From assembly GCA_951802115.1 (NCBI GenBank), contig CATOPL010000005.1, positions 109,876 through 173,875 on the forward strand: a DNA stretch of 64,000 bases, given 5' to 3'. Under the pieces are notes generated by a model. The model did no database searches. It was given only the letters and a program-made list of their open reading frames with translations, and was not told the DNA's origin. Made by a program: the position numbers and the translations under genes. Source of the stretch: an uncultured Lachnospiraceae bacterium (GTDB lineage: Bacteria > Bacillota > Clostridia > Lachnospirales > Lachnospiraceae). Shown piece after piece: positions 33,312 to 41,637 of the stretch; position 1 is the first letter of the stretch, and every line of letters begins with the position of its first letter.

Positions 33312-34358
33312 TCAGGCGATCCCCATAATTTTTACATAATCTTCTGTTTTATCCCGCATAATATGAAAACCCTTTTCCAGGTCTTCCAGTGAATACCTGT
33401 GCGTGATCATCTCTGCGGGCGCAATCCTTTTCTTTGCCAGACGCTCCAGCACATAATTCCAGTCATCCTCCGGTTCATGGAGAAAAGCAGAATTCCATGT
33501 TCCAGTCACCGTCAGCTGATTTCTTAAAATCTTCCAGTATATATCCCTTGAAAGTCCCATATCCGAAAATGGATTTCCCACCAGCATAACTTTTCCCAGA
33601 GGAGCCGTACTGTTAATTGCCAGTGTATAAGTCCGTTCCCTTCCTACGCACTCAAAAAACACATCTGTTCCTTCCCCGTCTGTGTGTTCCTTTATCCATT
33701 CAAAAGCATCCTGTTTGCGGCTGTCACAGTATGCGTCATCCAAAAGTCCCAGTTTTCTGACCGTCTGCTTCTGGAAATCCTTGTTACCGATTGTCAGTAT
33801 ATTCCGTATTCCCGCCTCCTGAAGAAACATTGTCACAAACAGCCCGATGGTTCCAAGACCGCACACAGTCACAATATCCGTCTTCTGCGGCTGTATTCGC
33901 CTGACTGCATGAACCGCCACAGACATGGGTTCTAGCATGGCGGCTTCTTCAAAAGAGACCTCTTTTGGCAGACTGATCAGATTTCTGACCGGAACCGTTA
34001 CATATTCTGCAAAGGCGCCGTCTCTTCTCGAACCCGTATAACTGTAATTCCGGCACATTTCATAGAGCTTCTTCTCACAGGAGATACAGGAGCCGCACGG
34101 AATCAGCGGAAAAACGCCTACTCTGCGACCCAGCCAGTCTGTGCTTACGCCTTCTCCCACATCTACAACAACCCCGGAAAACTCATGTCCCGGAATCAGC
34201 GGATGGGAATAAGCGCCGTTCTGATACAGTCTCGGAATATCCGAACCGCAGATACCTGCCGCCTTTACCTGAATACATACTTCCTGTTTTCCCGGCAGCG
34301 GATCTTTCACAGTCTCATAACGCAGATCGCCGATTCCATGCAGCACCCATGCTTTCAT
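33312..34358 (-). CDS. Zinc-dependent medium-chain dehydrogenase (TarJ / polyol-phosphate dehydrogenase-like)
   Basis: A 348-aa MDR enzyme. GICGSDIPRL and GHEFSG give the catalytic zinc ligands, CGSCISCEKKLYEMC the structural zinc lobe, and TVCGLGTIGLFVTMFLQ the Rossmann loop. It resembles galactitol-1-phosphate and sorbitol dehydrogenases and TarJ, which reduces ribulose-5-phosphate to ribitol-5-phosphate. Its start overlaps the cytidylyltransferase stop by 4 bp, as in TarI-TarJ pairs, and an epimerase lies just upstream. The polyol made is therefore inferred, not proven. Confidence 0.75.
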   Translation of the reverse strand: MKAWVLHGIGDLRYETVKDPLPGKQEVCIQVKAAGICGSDIPRLYQNGAYSHPLIPGHEFSGVVVDVGEGVSTDWLGRRVGVFPLIPCGSCISCEKKLYEMCRNYSYTGSRRDGAFAEYVTVPVRNLISLPKEVSFEEAAMLEPMSVAVHAVRRIQPQKTDIVTVCGLGTIGLFVTMFLQEAGIRNILTIGNKDFQKQTVRKLGLLDDAYCDSRKQDAFEWIKEHTDGEGTDVFFECVGRERTYTLAINSTAPLGKVMLVGNPFSDMGLSRDIYWKILRNQLTVTGTWNSAFLHEPEDDWNYVLERLAKKRIAPAEMITHRYSLEDLEKGFHIMRDKTEDYVKIMGIA

Positions 34359-35062
34359 CCGCTATTTCCTCCTTTTACAATTCCCTGAAAACGCAGAAAA
34401 TCTGCTTTGGTTGTAATTTTAAAATTTCTCTCATCTCCCGGAATCATGACAATATCCATCCCGTCCAGAACTGCCGGTTCGGTAGAACCATTGATCTTCC
34501 GGATCTGATCCGGATAAAGTTTTCTGTTGGCCTCATAGTAGCGTCCAATCCGGAAAACTTCCGGCGCCTGTCCGGCATAAACAGTACTGCGGTCTAAAAG
34601 CGCGGATACACTTTTCCCTCCGTCCAGACTGGTATATACCGTATCCTTCATAGGCAGCACCGGCATCAGTCCATCACGTCCGATTACTTTGGAAAGGCAT
34701 TCTGTTATCTGTCCGGCTGACAGAAGCGGTCTTGCCGCATCATGAATGAACACATATCCGCTGTCCTCTGCATATTCCCTGATGTCTCTTAACCCATGAA
34801 AGATCGAAAGCTGCCTGTTTTCTCCAGGCATGGAAAAACCTCTGAATTTTTTCTCCTTATCTTCACTTTTCAGCCATTCCAGGATTCTTTCCTGCCAGAA
34901 ATCGTCCGCCACGATCTGCAGTGCATCCACCAGAGGATGAACAGACAGCGTTTCTATGCAATAAGAAATGACCGGTCTGCCTCCTGCCTCCAGATACTGT
35001 TTGGGGATATCTGTTCCCATGCGCAGCCCTGTCCCGCCGGATAAAAGCAATGCCACATTCAT
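34355..35062 (-). CDS. IspD/TarI-like cytidylyltransferase
   Basis: Transfers CMP from CTP to a sugar-alcohol phosphate. The N-terminal LLSGGTGLRMGTDIPKQYLE is the CTP-binding loop, VFIHDAARPLLSAGQI the metal-binding Asp region and IKLYP-like NRKLYPDQIRKINGSTEP the substrate region. 235 aa. IspD (isoprenoid synthesis) and TarI (CDP-ribitol) are closely similar, but overlap with a TarJ-like dehydrogenase and a position at a glycan locus favour a pentitol substrate. GGGAGG ribosome binding site. Confidence 0.75.
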   Translation of the reverse strand: MNVALLLSGGTGLRMGTDIPKQYLEAGGRPVISYCIETLSVHPLVDALQIVADDFWQERILEWLKSEDKEKKFRGFSMPGENRQLSIFHGLRDIREYAEDSGYVFIHDAARPLLSAGQITECLSKVIGRDGLMPVLPMKDTVYTSLDGGKSVSALLDRSTVYAGQAPEVFRIGRYYEANRKLYPDQIRKINGSTEPAVLDGMDIVMIPGDERNFKITTKADFLRFQGIVKGGNSG

Positions 35063-35074
35063 TGTCGTCCTCCC

Positions 35075-35737
35075 TTAAAACCGCAATTCCCGTATTGCCT
35101 GCAACGTTTCTCCATACGGCTTTCCTCTGCCAAACAGCAGCGTAGTGCCAAGAACAAAACCTTTTACCCCTTTAGGCGCAAACTCCAGAATTTTATCTGC
35201 ACTGCAGGCGCCGTCCCAGTAGATTTCAAAGTCCATATCTTCTTTCATCGACAAAAGCTTGGTAATCTTTTTTCCTACGTAAGGCAAATACATCTGTCCT
35301 GCATTCCCGGGGTTTACCGACATAACAAGGACCTTTTTAACAATACGCAGCATCTCCATTACCATCTCCACCGAGGTCCCGGGATTGACGGCAATGCCGG
35401 GGATCATCCCTGCATTAATAATACTCTGAAGCGTGGTGGACGGATGATATTCCGCCTCCGGATGGATATAGACCGTATCCCCCTCACGCAGACTGTTCAA
35501 AAACAGATCAATACGGTTATTGGGATGTTCGATCATCAGATGCACGTCCAGCGGTTTCGAAGCCGCTCCGGCTATATATCGTAAGTCATTCAAAGACATG
35601 GCAAAATTCGAAACATAACGCCCGTCCATAATATCAATATGAAAAGAATCGATACCACCCGCCTCCAGCTCCTTTACTTCTCTCTCCAGATTGCCGTAAT
35701 CGGCGCACATCATAGAAGCCATTAATTGAAAGTCCAT
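35075..35737 (-). CDS. Ribulose-phosphate 3-epimerase family protein
   Basis: A TIM-barrel epimerase of 220 aa. FHIDIMDGRYVSNFAMS contains the first metal and catalytic Asp, PLDVHLMIEHP the second histidine, VMSVNPGNAGQ the phosphate loop and YWDGACSADK the second catalytic Asp. It interconverts xylulose-5- and ribulose-5-phosphate or related ketose phosphates. The position directly before the cytidylyltransferase and dehydrogenase suggests it supplies ribulose-5-phosphate for them. It is divergent enough from housekeeping Rpe that another 3-epimer pair is possible. AAAGGAG precedes the ATG. Confidence 0.82.
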   Translation of the reverse strand: MDFQLMASMMCADYGNLEREVKELEAGGIDSFHIDIMDGRYVSNFAMSLNDLRYIAGAASKPLDVHLMIEHPNNRIDLFLNSLREGDTVYIHPEAEYHPSTTLQSIINAGMIPGIAVNPGTSVEMVMEMLRIVKKVLVMSVNPGNAGQMYLPYVGKKITKLLSMKEDMDFEIYWDGACSADKILEFAPKGVKGFVLGTTLLFGRGKPYGETLQAIRELRF

Positions 35738-35834
35738 GTATGTATTTTCTCCTTTCTAAGTTTCCATTTATTATGTGAATTTAAAAAATATTTCAGAATC
35801 TGCCAATATACTGCGTCAGGGACCATTGTTCTTT

Positions 35835-35860
35835 AAATACGCACCCCCGGACGCGTATTT
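35835..35860. terminator. Hairpin between the HAD-like gene and the epimerase gene
   Basis: AAATACGC (35835-35842) pairs with GCGTATTT (35853-35860) across a 10-nt loop. It lies in a 182-bp gap that may divide the glycan locus into two transcripts. No long U-tract. The stem also resembles the AAATACGC core of the dispersed repeat. Confidence 0.35.
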
Positions 35861-35919
35861 TGCTCCCTCAGTACCGCTTCATCCCTGTAATGAGAAGAGA
35901 CCTGTGTAATTTGTGCTAA

Positions 35920-37965
35920 TCAGATCAAATCTGAAATATCCGTCATCCGGTTAAAAAATGGATCCTCCACAACAAGAGCCAGAAAATCCCTCTCCTGAAT
36001 TGAAAGGTGATGAATCAATATAAGAAACAGTTCATCCAGCCTTCTGTCAATCTTCGGCTCAATATCCCGGCAAAGTTTCCTGTAGGCTTTAAAATAATTC
36101 CATATCCCTTCCTGCACCTGTCGGATGCACGCAATATCCTTCTCCGACCTACCCTCAACACTGTAGCGGGGCCTTCCCTTTTCATCAAACTCCATCAATG
36201 ACGGATCCGGAGAAGTAAGTATTGTTTCCAGGATATAATAATTGTCATAAATTACACTGTCTGCTGTTTCCTCCGATTCGTAAAATGATACAATATCAAG
36301 TTTCCTGTCCTGCATATATTCTTTTTCCAGCTGGAGGAAATAAAAACCGGTCATATGCTTTTCTGTCAAACGCTCAAGAAACATCTGACTGGTACCCTTT
36401 GCTACAAAATCGAAAAAAGCCGTCCTCCCTTCCTTGATATCCAGTCCGTCTATATATCGCTTATAATGTATTCTGTTTTCAGCTGCCCGTTTCAGTATTT
36501 CCTCTGTATAGTCTTCCAGTTGGTTTCCCCCGTCCATAACAATCCCAAACCGTTCTTTTAACTGTTCCTGTATGGAACCGCTGAACTTCATACTGTCTAC
36601 ATAACGAATGTCATCTGCAGACTGAACACCTGCGCGGACCGCAGCTGTTCTTGAAATCAAAAAATAGACAGACGCGTTTTCTCCCGCAAGATCATCATAC
36701 AGTTTTTGAATCAAAAAACCATCCCGCGCCCCAAACCACACATTTGGTATCTGTTTTTTCCGGATCTCTCCATAAAACCAGAAAACAAAATCGCTGATCA
36801 ACGGAGCCAGAAAAAGATACCCGATATCCGATGGATTCCTGACACAGATTCTCCGGTCTTCCGATTCAAACTGGAAAGGACTGTTAAACAGTTTTGATAT
36901 AAACAATCCGGTCTTGATCCGGCTTTCCATCCCTTCCAACCGATCTGCAAGCCCAAGATATCCGACCATCTCCAGCAGATCCATTCCGCTGTAAATCCGG
37001 CAGGCTGCGACGCCGTTTTTCCGTGCATACTCTACATCTGCCACCTCGTCATCCCCTATATGGATACAGGATTCTGCAGGCACTTGTTCTTTCAGACATG
37101 AAAACAGTTGCTGTGTCTTTCCGGTTCCATGTTCACAGGAGAGAAACAGATCCCTGCAGCAGGAAATTCTGCACTTTTTCAGCAGCAGTTCAACCTGCTT
37201 CCTGTTATACCAGGTGTCTGAAGTAATATATATTTTTTTACCGGCTCTGTCAATCCGGCGAACCACTTCACACATCTCCTCCCGGGGAATCAGACAGTTA
37301 TAATCTGTCTCCCATTCCAGCTCCGCAAGCTCCTGCGGAGAAATATCCTGTATATGATACGTCTCTGCCATACAGATATAGATATCTGTAAGCGTTGGTG
37401 CAGATGTTCTCGACAGACGTTTCTCACTTTCCAGTCTCTTTTCTGAAAAGTCTTTAATAAAAATTCCTTTTGTTTGCAGACAGCAGTCAACCAGATCAAA
37501 GATATCTGTTGGAAAAAGCACCTGCCGCATGATCAGTGTATCAAACAGATCAAAACTCACTGCTTCCATACTTTCCACTGCCTGAAAAAGCTGCGCTATA
37601 CTGATCCCCTGAACTCCTTTGAAATCATAAACAGCCCTTTGAAAGCTGCAGAGGTCTCTGCCTCTTATATCCATCAGTGCAATTCCATGCTCCATGCACA
37701 GACCGCGGATCCTTTTGGCAATGGCACGGCAGGAACCAGGTCTTGCCACTACCAGAATCAGCTGCACTTTTTCCTCCACCGCCTTCTGCACAGAAATAAT
37801 GGATTGACCGTACATAGTTCCATTCTCTCTGTAACTGTCCAGAAGACCCGCAACCTGGAATCTTCGTTCCAGTTCCGGCAATATTTTCTCTGTCTCTGCT
37901 CCCAGTCCATAGACCGCAATTCTGCTGTTTTTGTACTTCCGAAATACCTCCGGCAGATCTGGCAT
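35920..37965 (-). CDS. Rossmann-like module + HAD-like domain + C-terminal glycan-locus domain
   Basis: 681 aa in three parts. Residues about 12-110 are the shared Rossmann-like module (RIAVYGLGAETEKIL, acidic LLDS). Residues about 130-335 are a HAD-superfamily domain: AVSFDLFDTLIMRQ (first Asp motif), KIYITSDTWYNRK (second motif), HIGDDEVADVEYARKNG (last motif). The remaining about 340 residues (for example WFGARDGFLIQKLYDD, RTAFFDFVAKGTSQMF) occur in large polysaccharide-locus proteins of anaerobes without known activity. GGGAGG ribosome binding site. Function is a guess: phosphatase or phosphotransferase acting on a glycan precursor. Confidence 0.7.
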   Translation of the reverse strand: MPDLPEVFRKYKNSRIAVYGLGAETEKILPELERRFQVAGLLDSYRENGTMYGQSIISVQKAVEEKVQLILVVARPGSCRAIAKRIRGLCMEHGIALMDIRGRDLCSFQRAVYDFKGVQGISIAQLFQAVESMEAVSFDLFDTLIMRQVLFPTDIFDLVDCCLQTKGIFIKDFSEKRLESEKRLSRTSAPTLTDIYICMAETYHIQDISPQELAELEWETDYNCLIPREEMCEVVRRIDRAGKKIYITSDTWYNRKQVELLLKKCRISCCRDLFLSCEHGTGKTQQLFSCLKEQVPAESCIHIGDDEVADVEYARKNGVAACRIYSGMDLLEMVGYLGLADRLEGMESRIKTGLFISKLFNSPFQFESEDRRICVRNPSDIGYLFLAPLISDFVFWFYGEIRKKQIPNVWFGARDGFLIQKLYDDLAGENASVYFLISRTAAVRAGVQSADDIRYVDSMKFSGSIQEQLKERFGIVMDGGNQLEDYTEEILKRAAENRIHYKRYIDGLDIKEGRTAFFDFVAKGTSQMFLERLTEKHMTGFYFLQLEKEYMQDRKLDIVSFYESEETADSVIYDNYYILETILTSPDPSLMEFDEKGRPRYSVEGRSEKDIACIRQVQEGIWNYFKAYRKLCRDIEPKIDRRLDELFLILIHHLSIQERDFLALVVEDPFFNRMTDISDLI

Positions 37966-38014
37966 GCCTTTCCTCCCTTTATCTCACCCAGCTGATTGCT
38001 GATACTGCATTGCA

Positions 38015-39436
38015 TTAATTTTCAAAAGCTTTTTCAACAAGATCCAGAAAGCATGTTTCAAACACATTCATGGCAAAATATTTCTCGTATATCTTTCTTG
38101 ACCGTCCACCGATTTCCTGAAGCTTTTCCCTGTGTTCAATACACCAGAGAAGCCTTTCTGCCAGCTGTTCTGCGTTGCCGCTTTCAAAAAGGAAGCCGTC
38201 TGTTCCGTTCCGGATATATGACGATGTTCCGGCCGCATCCGAAACGATACAGGGAACGCTGTTCATCATGGCTTCTGCCGCCACGGTCGGCATCGGATCC
38301 TCTCTCGAGGGGCAAACCAGTACATCCGAGCAGCGCAGGCTGTCCATAATTTTCTGACGGTCCATGACACCGGCGATCCGGACCTCCGGCATCGCTTTTG
38401 TTTCCTGCCGCAGCTGCTGCGCCATAGCGGAACGATCCTGACCGATAAAACAGAACTCTGATTTCTCCTGTGCTTTCTTCGGAAGCTGCTTTATGGCCTT
38501 TATCAGAATATCCTGTCCCTTTCTCTTTTCTATATACCCTATGGTTACAAAGCGTACCTTATCAGACTTCCCGGAATACACCATACCTGTTGGTGTTCGC
38601 AGTTCTTCATCTTCTACGCCATACAACAGATCTTTTACCGGCAAATCCGGAAGATACACCTGCATGGCTTCTCTGGGAACCGGTCCTACAGAAACCGGAT
38701 AAAGATTCCTCCTGTCAAGGTTTAAAAGCAAATTCCGATTGACTCCTTCATAGAAAAAAGCCGAGTCATGCAGCCACCAGATTACCGGTATTCCAGTGTC
38801 CCGATCCGAGAGAAATACATGAAAATGAATGGTATTGCAGACAAGAAGAGAAAAAGAACCTGCCCACTTTGTCTCACTCATGGTAGCAATCTGGAGATTG
38901 TTATCAATGATCACCGGAATGTTCTCAGACAGCAGCAACTCCCGCAGAGGTCCATCCAGCATGGAAGCATATACAACCTCAAAACCATACTTTTTAAGTA
39001 TTCTGGCTCCATGATACAGTGCAATAGCAGGTCCGCCAAGTGTCAGGTCCTGCGACAGCAGCAGCACTTTTCTTTTCAATGGAACAGGGGATTGTATAAT
39101 CTCTTCGGCTTTTTTGTAATACCGGACCGGTTTCCTGAGCTTCTCCCTGCCCAGAAGTCTGTGCAAATCAAAAAAATGATAGATCTTCTCTTCAGGTACA
39201 CCCAGCGTTTCCAGCTGCTGTCTCATCTCTTTTACATAGAAACTGAGCATCACAACTGCATCAAAAGGCAAGCGGACTCCCTCCTGCGGCGTAAGCACCG
39301 GGATCCCATCCACACAGCAGTTCTGCTTTGCGGGAGAATTGTCCAGAAGAGCCAGAACGTTTTTCTTTGGAAACCATTTCTTATAACGTTCATAGTAATC
39401 CCCGGTTCCGAAGAGTATATATTTCATTTCTTTCAT
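38015..39436 (-). CDS. Rossmann-like module fused to GT4-type glycosyltransferase
   Basis: 473 aa. Residues 1-95 (MKYILFGTGDYYERYKKWFP, ALLDNSPAK) are the shared module. From about 120 onward it is a GT-B glycosyltransferase: KVLLLSQDLTLGGPAIALYH, then VRFVTIGYIEKRKGQDILIK, and the donor-binding region VCPSREDPMPTVAAEAMMNS. Expected to use an activated sugar and act at the cytoplasmic membrane face. AGAGGG ribosome binding site. 49 bp from the next gene, so part of the long minus-strand transcript. Confidence 0.85.
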   Translation of the reverse strand: MKEMKYILFGTGDYYERYKKWFPKKNVLALLDNSPAKQNCCVDGIPVLTPQEGVRLPFDAVVMLSFYVKEMRQQLETLGVPEEKIYHFFDLHRLLGREKLRKPVRYYKKAEEIIQSPVPLKRKVLLLSQDLTLGGPAIALYHGARILKKYGFEVVYASMLDGPLRELLLSENIPVIIDNNLQIATMSETKWAGSFSLLVCNTIHFHVFLSDRDTGIPVIWWLHDSAFFYEGVNRNLLLNLDRRNLYPVSVGPVPREAMQVYLPDLPVKDLLYGVEDEELRTPTGMVYSGKSDKVRFVTIGYIEKRKGQDILIKAIKQLPKKAQEKSEFCFIGQDRSAMAQQLRQETKAMPEVRIAGVMDRQKIMDSLRCSDVLVCPSREDPMPTVAAEAMMNSVPCIVSDAAGTSSYIRNGTDGFLFESGNAEQLAERLLWCIEHREKLQEIGGRSRKIYEKYFAMNVFETCFLDLVEKAFEN

Positions 39437-39437
39437 A

Positions 39438-40478
39438 TTATCCCTCTGTCAAAGCATATAACACCGTGTCATACCAGGAAAATGAATAATGGCGCAGATA
39501 AAATCTGTATCCGGGATTATACGCATGAATCAGTGACGGTATGGCCCACAGATCTTCTTTTTTATGATAAATACTGACTGCAAGTCTTGGACTTTGTTGC
39601 TGAATCATGCGTTTTGCTCCTTTTAGTACTTCCAGCTCAGCGCCTTCAACGTCCAGTTTGATATAAGTTACCTTCTGATCCAGCAGAAGATGGTCAATCG
39701 TGTCCGCTTCCACACAGACATTGCCCCCCACGCCAATTTCTTCAGACACCGAAGACGAAAAACCTCCGCTTCCCGACAATGACAAGGTTTTCTTTTCTGA
39801 CCACAGAGCTTTAGGTATAATCTGATAATTTTCAAAACCGTACAGGTTTTTTCGAACAGACGCTATATTGTTTTTATCCATTTCAAAGCAGTAAGCGTAT
39901 CCATTTCCCTTTGTCCACCTGAAAAAAGTCTTGGTGGTAAATCCGTCGAAACAGCCACCATCCACAAAAACCTCTTTTTCACCAACCGGAAGCAGCTTTT
40001 CCAAGTCAAAATATGCGCCGCCTTCTGTAAGCAGATGAATCACATCGCCTGCCCGAATGATTCTGTCCTCCGGGATTCCTGCCCGCAGCAGCTGTCTGTG
40101 CATACTGACAAGATGCTTATAAGAAGAGACAGCTACAAACTCCATCTGATATTCTTTTATAAATTCCTCAAAACTGATAATCGGAATCGGAAAGTGCTTT
40201 CCCTGCGGACTGGTGTCGATGCAGGCCTTCCAGTTCACAACGTCATGCGTCTCTTCCCACAAAATCTTTCCCCAGATTCCGGCTCCGAAGATCAATAACG
40301 GACCCTGCACTGACTTTTTTTCCAGATCTTTTCGGAATTCTATCCACTCCCGACGGTTCCTCACTGTAAAGTCCACCATTTCCTGCAGAAAAGATTCATC
40401 ACCTGTAAGACTGTAGTTTTTTCTGCTTTGATAGATTCTCCTGGACTGTTCATCTCCGAGAAGATTATATAGATCCAT
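39438..40478 (-). CDS. Rossmann-like module fused to FkbM family methyltransferase
   Basis: ATG 40478 (MDLYNLLGDEQ) with GAGG upstream is preferred to the TTG at 40502. After a helical start, residues about 55-140 are the shared module (PLLIFGAGIWGKILWEE, ACIDTS). Residues about 165-345 are an FkbM-type SAM methyltransferase: EVFVDGGCFDGFTTKTFF, YIKLDVEGAELEVLKGAK and PRLAVSIYHKKEDLW. FkbM enzymes typically O-methylate sugars or polyketide hydroxyls. A second FkbM protein with the same two-domain build is at 60135-61256. Confidence 0.85.
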   Translation of the reverse strand: MDLYNLLGDEQSRRIYQSRKNYSLTGDESFLQEMVDFTVRNRREWIEFRKDLEKKSVQGPLLIFGAGIWGKILWEETHDVVNWKACIDTSPQGKHFPIPIISFEEFIKEYQMEFVAVSSYKHLVSMHRQLLRAGIPEDRIIRAGDVIHLLTEGGAYFDLEKLLPVGEKEVFVDGGCFDGFTTKTFFRWTKGNGYAYCFEMDKNNIASVRKNLYGFENYQIIPKALWSEKKTLSLSGSGGFSSSVSEEIGVGGNVCVEADTIDHLLLDQKVTYIKLDVEGAELEVLKGAKRMIQQQSPRLAVSIYHKKEDLWAIPSLIHAYNPGYRFYLRHYSFSWYDTVLYALTEG

Positions 40479-40495
40479 GTTGGGTCCTCTTCCTT

Positions 40496-41548
40496 CTAAC
40501 AACTGCTCTCCGTAGAAAAAGAATAACCTCTTTGTTTTTTCTCCACAACTACCATGGAGTCATAATAATGACAGGCTTTTACAATTTCTGCAACAGCTGG
40601 TATATTCTTTTTTTCTTCCAGATTAACAAACTGACTGTTTACATAATCCACAAAATTTTTACTGTACTCAATAAATGTGCCGCTTTGCCTGTATCCCCCT
40701 CCATATCTGGCAGAATACGAACTGTGACAGTCCTCGCAAATATATACGCCTCCGTCATTTAACCGCGGAAACAATGTTTCAAATGTTATAATCTGATGAT
40801 CCATCATGTGACTTCCATCATCCAGTACAATATCAAACGGCCCCCACTCAGCCTCTACCTGACTTAGAAAATCGCTGTCTCCCTGAGAGCCTATACAAAC
40901 ATGTACATTTTCTTCTTCAAAAGCCTTACAGTTTTCTTCGATATCGATTCCCACAATAATTGCCTGCTTACCAAAATAATCCTTCCACATCTGCAAGGAA
41001 CCGCCTTTGCAAACACCTATTTCAAGTATTTTTACATCACTGCCTATATATTTTTGAAAAAAAGTATGATAAATATCAAAATAATGCCACCATTTACTGA
41101 CAATTCTATGGCTGTGTTTAAAATAAAACTCTTCCAGCCTGTTTTGAGGCAGAATTTTATCCGGCACCAACTCACCGATTTCATAGCACCTGTTATAATC
41201 GCAATCCAGACGGACACTTCCAAGATTGGAATCTGCCGGAACGATCAGATCCATAAAATTGAGAATTTTATCGGAATGAATGCCATACTCCTGCACCAGC
41301 TGTTCTTTTATCTGGTGAAAAGTATATGGTGTAACGACAATCCGGTTCCACTCTCTGCTGCTTATCACATTTGGAGATTCTACGGTATATACCTGTTCAA
41401 ACTTATCCCCCCATTTCGCAGCATTATTGTCTACAACACCCACAATCTCCAACCATTTTGCAACTGGACTGTACCGCAAAAATCTTTTCGCATTTTCTCC
41501 CGCGCCAAACAACACGATTTTCATCCGATTTTTATGGATATTTTCCAT
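40496..41548 (-). CDS. Rossmann-like module fused to class I SAM-dependent methyltransferase
   Basis: ATG 41548 (MENIHKNRMKIVLFGAG) lies behind GGGAGG; the ORF from 41569 starts before it. Residues about 9-100 are the shared module (FGAGENAKRFLRYS, GVVDNNAAKW). The second half is a methyltransferase of the macrocin-like/Mg-dependent type: VKILEIGVCKGGSLQMWKDY, IIVGIDIEENC, FDIVLDDGSHMMDHQI and YICEDCHSS. It probably O-methylates a sugar residue. 350 aa. Confidence 0.8.
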   Translation of the reverse strand: MENIHKNRMKIVLFGAGENAKRFLRYSPVAKWLEIVGVVDNNAAKWGDKFEQVYTVESPNVISSREWNRIVVTPYTFHQIKEQLVQEYGIHSDKILNFMDLIVPADSNLGSVRLDCDYNRCYEIGELVPDKILPQNRLEEFYFKHSHRIVSKWWHYFDIYHTFFQKYIGSDVKILEIGVCKGGSLQMWKDYFGKQAIIVGIDIEENCKAFEEENVHVCIGSQGDSDFLSQVEAEWGPFDIVLDDGSHMMDHQIITFETLFPRLNDGGVYICEDCHSSYSARYGGGYRQSGTFIEYSKNFVDYVNSQFVNLEEKKNIPAVAEIVKACHYYDSMVVVEKKQRGYSFSTESSC

Positions 41549-41637
41549 CTGTCTTATCCTCCCTGACATTCATATAATGTGATTGTTTTATAATATTATT
41601 TATATATTCTCTTCCGCTCATACCGCTCAGAACGATA

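Noticed and set aside
34355-35062. Naming the cytidylyltransferase simply ispD
   Set aside because: Sequence alone does not separate IspD from TarI; overlap with a TarJ-like dehydrogenase makes the isoprenoid role less likely.
38768-39577. 269-aa plus-strand ORF over the GT4 gene
   Set aside because: Antisense shadow of the 38015-39436 glycosyltransferase.
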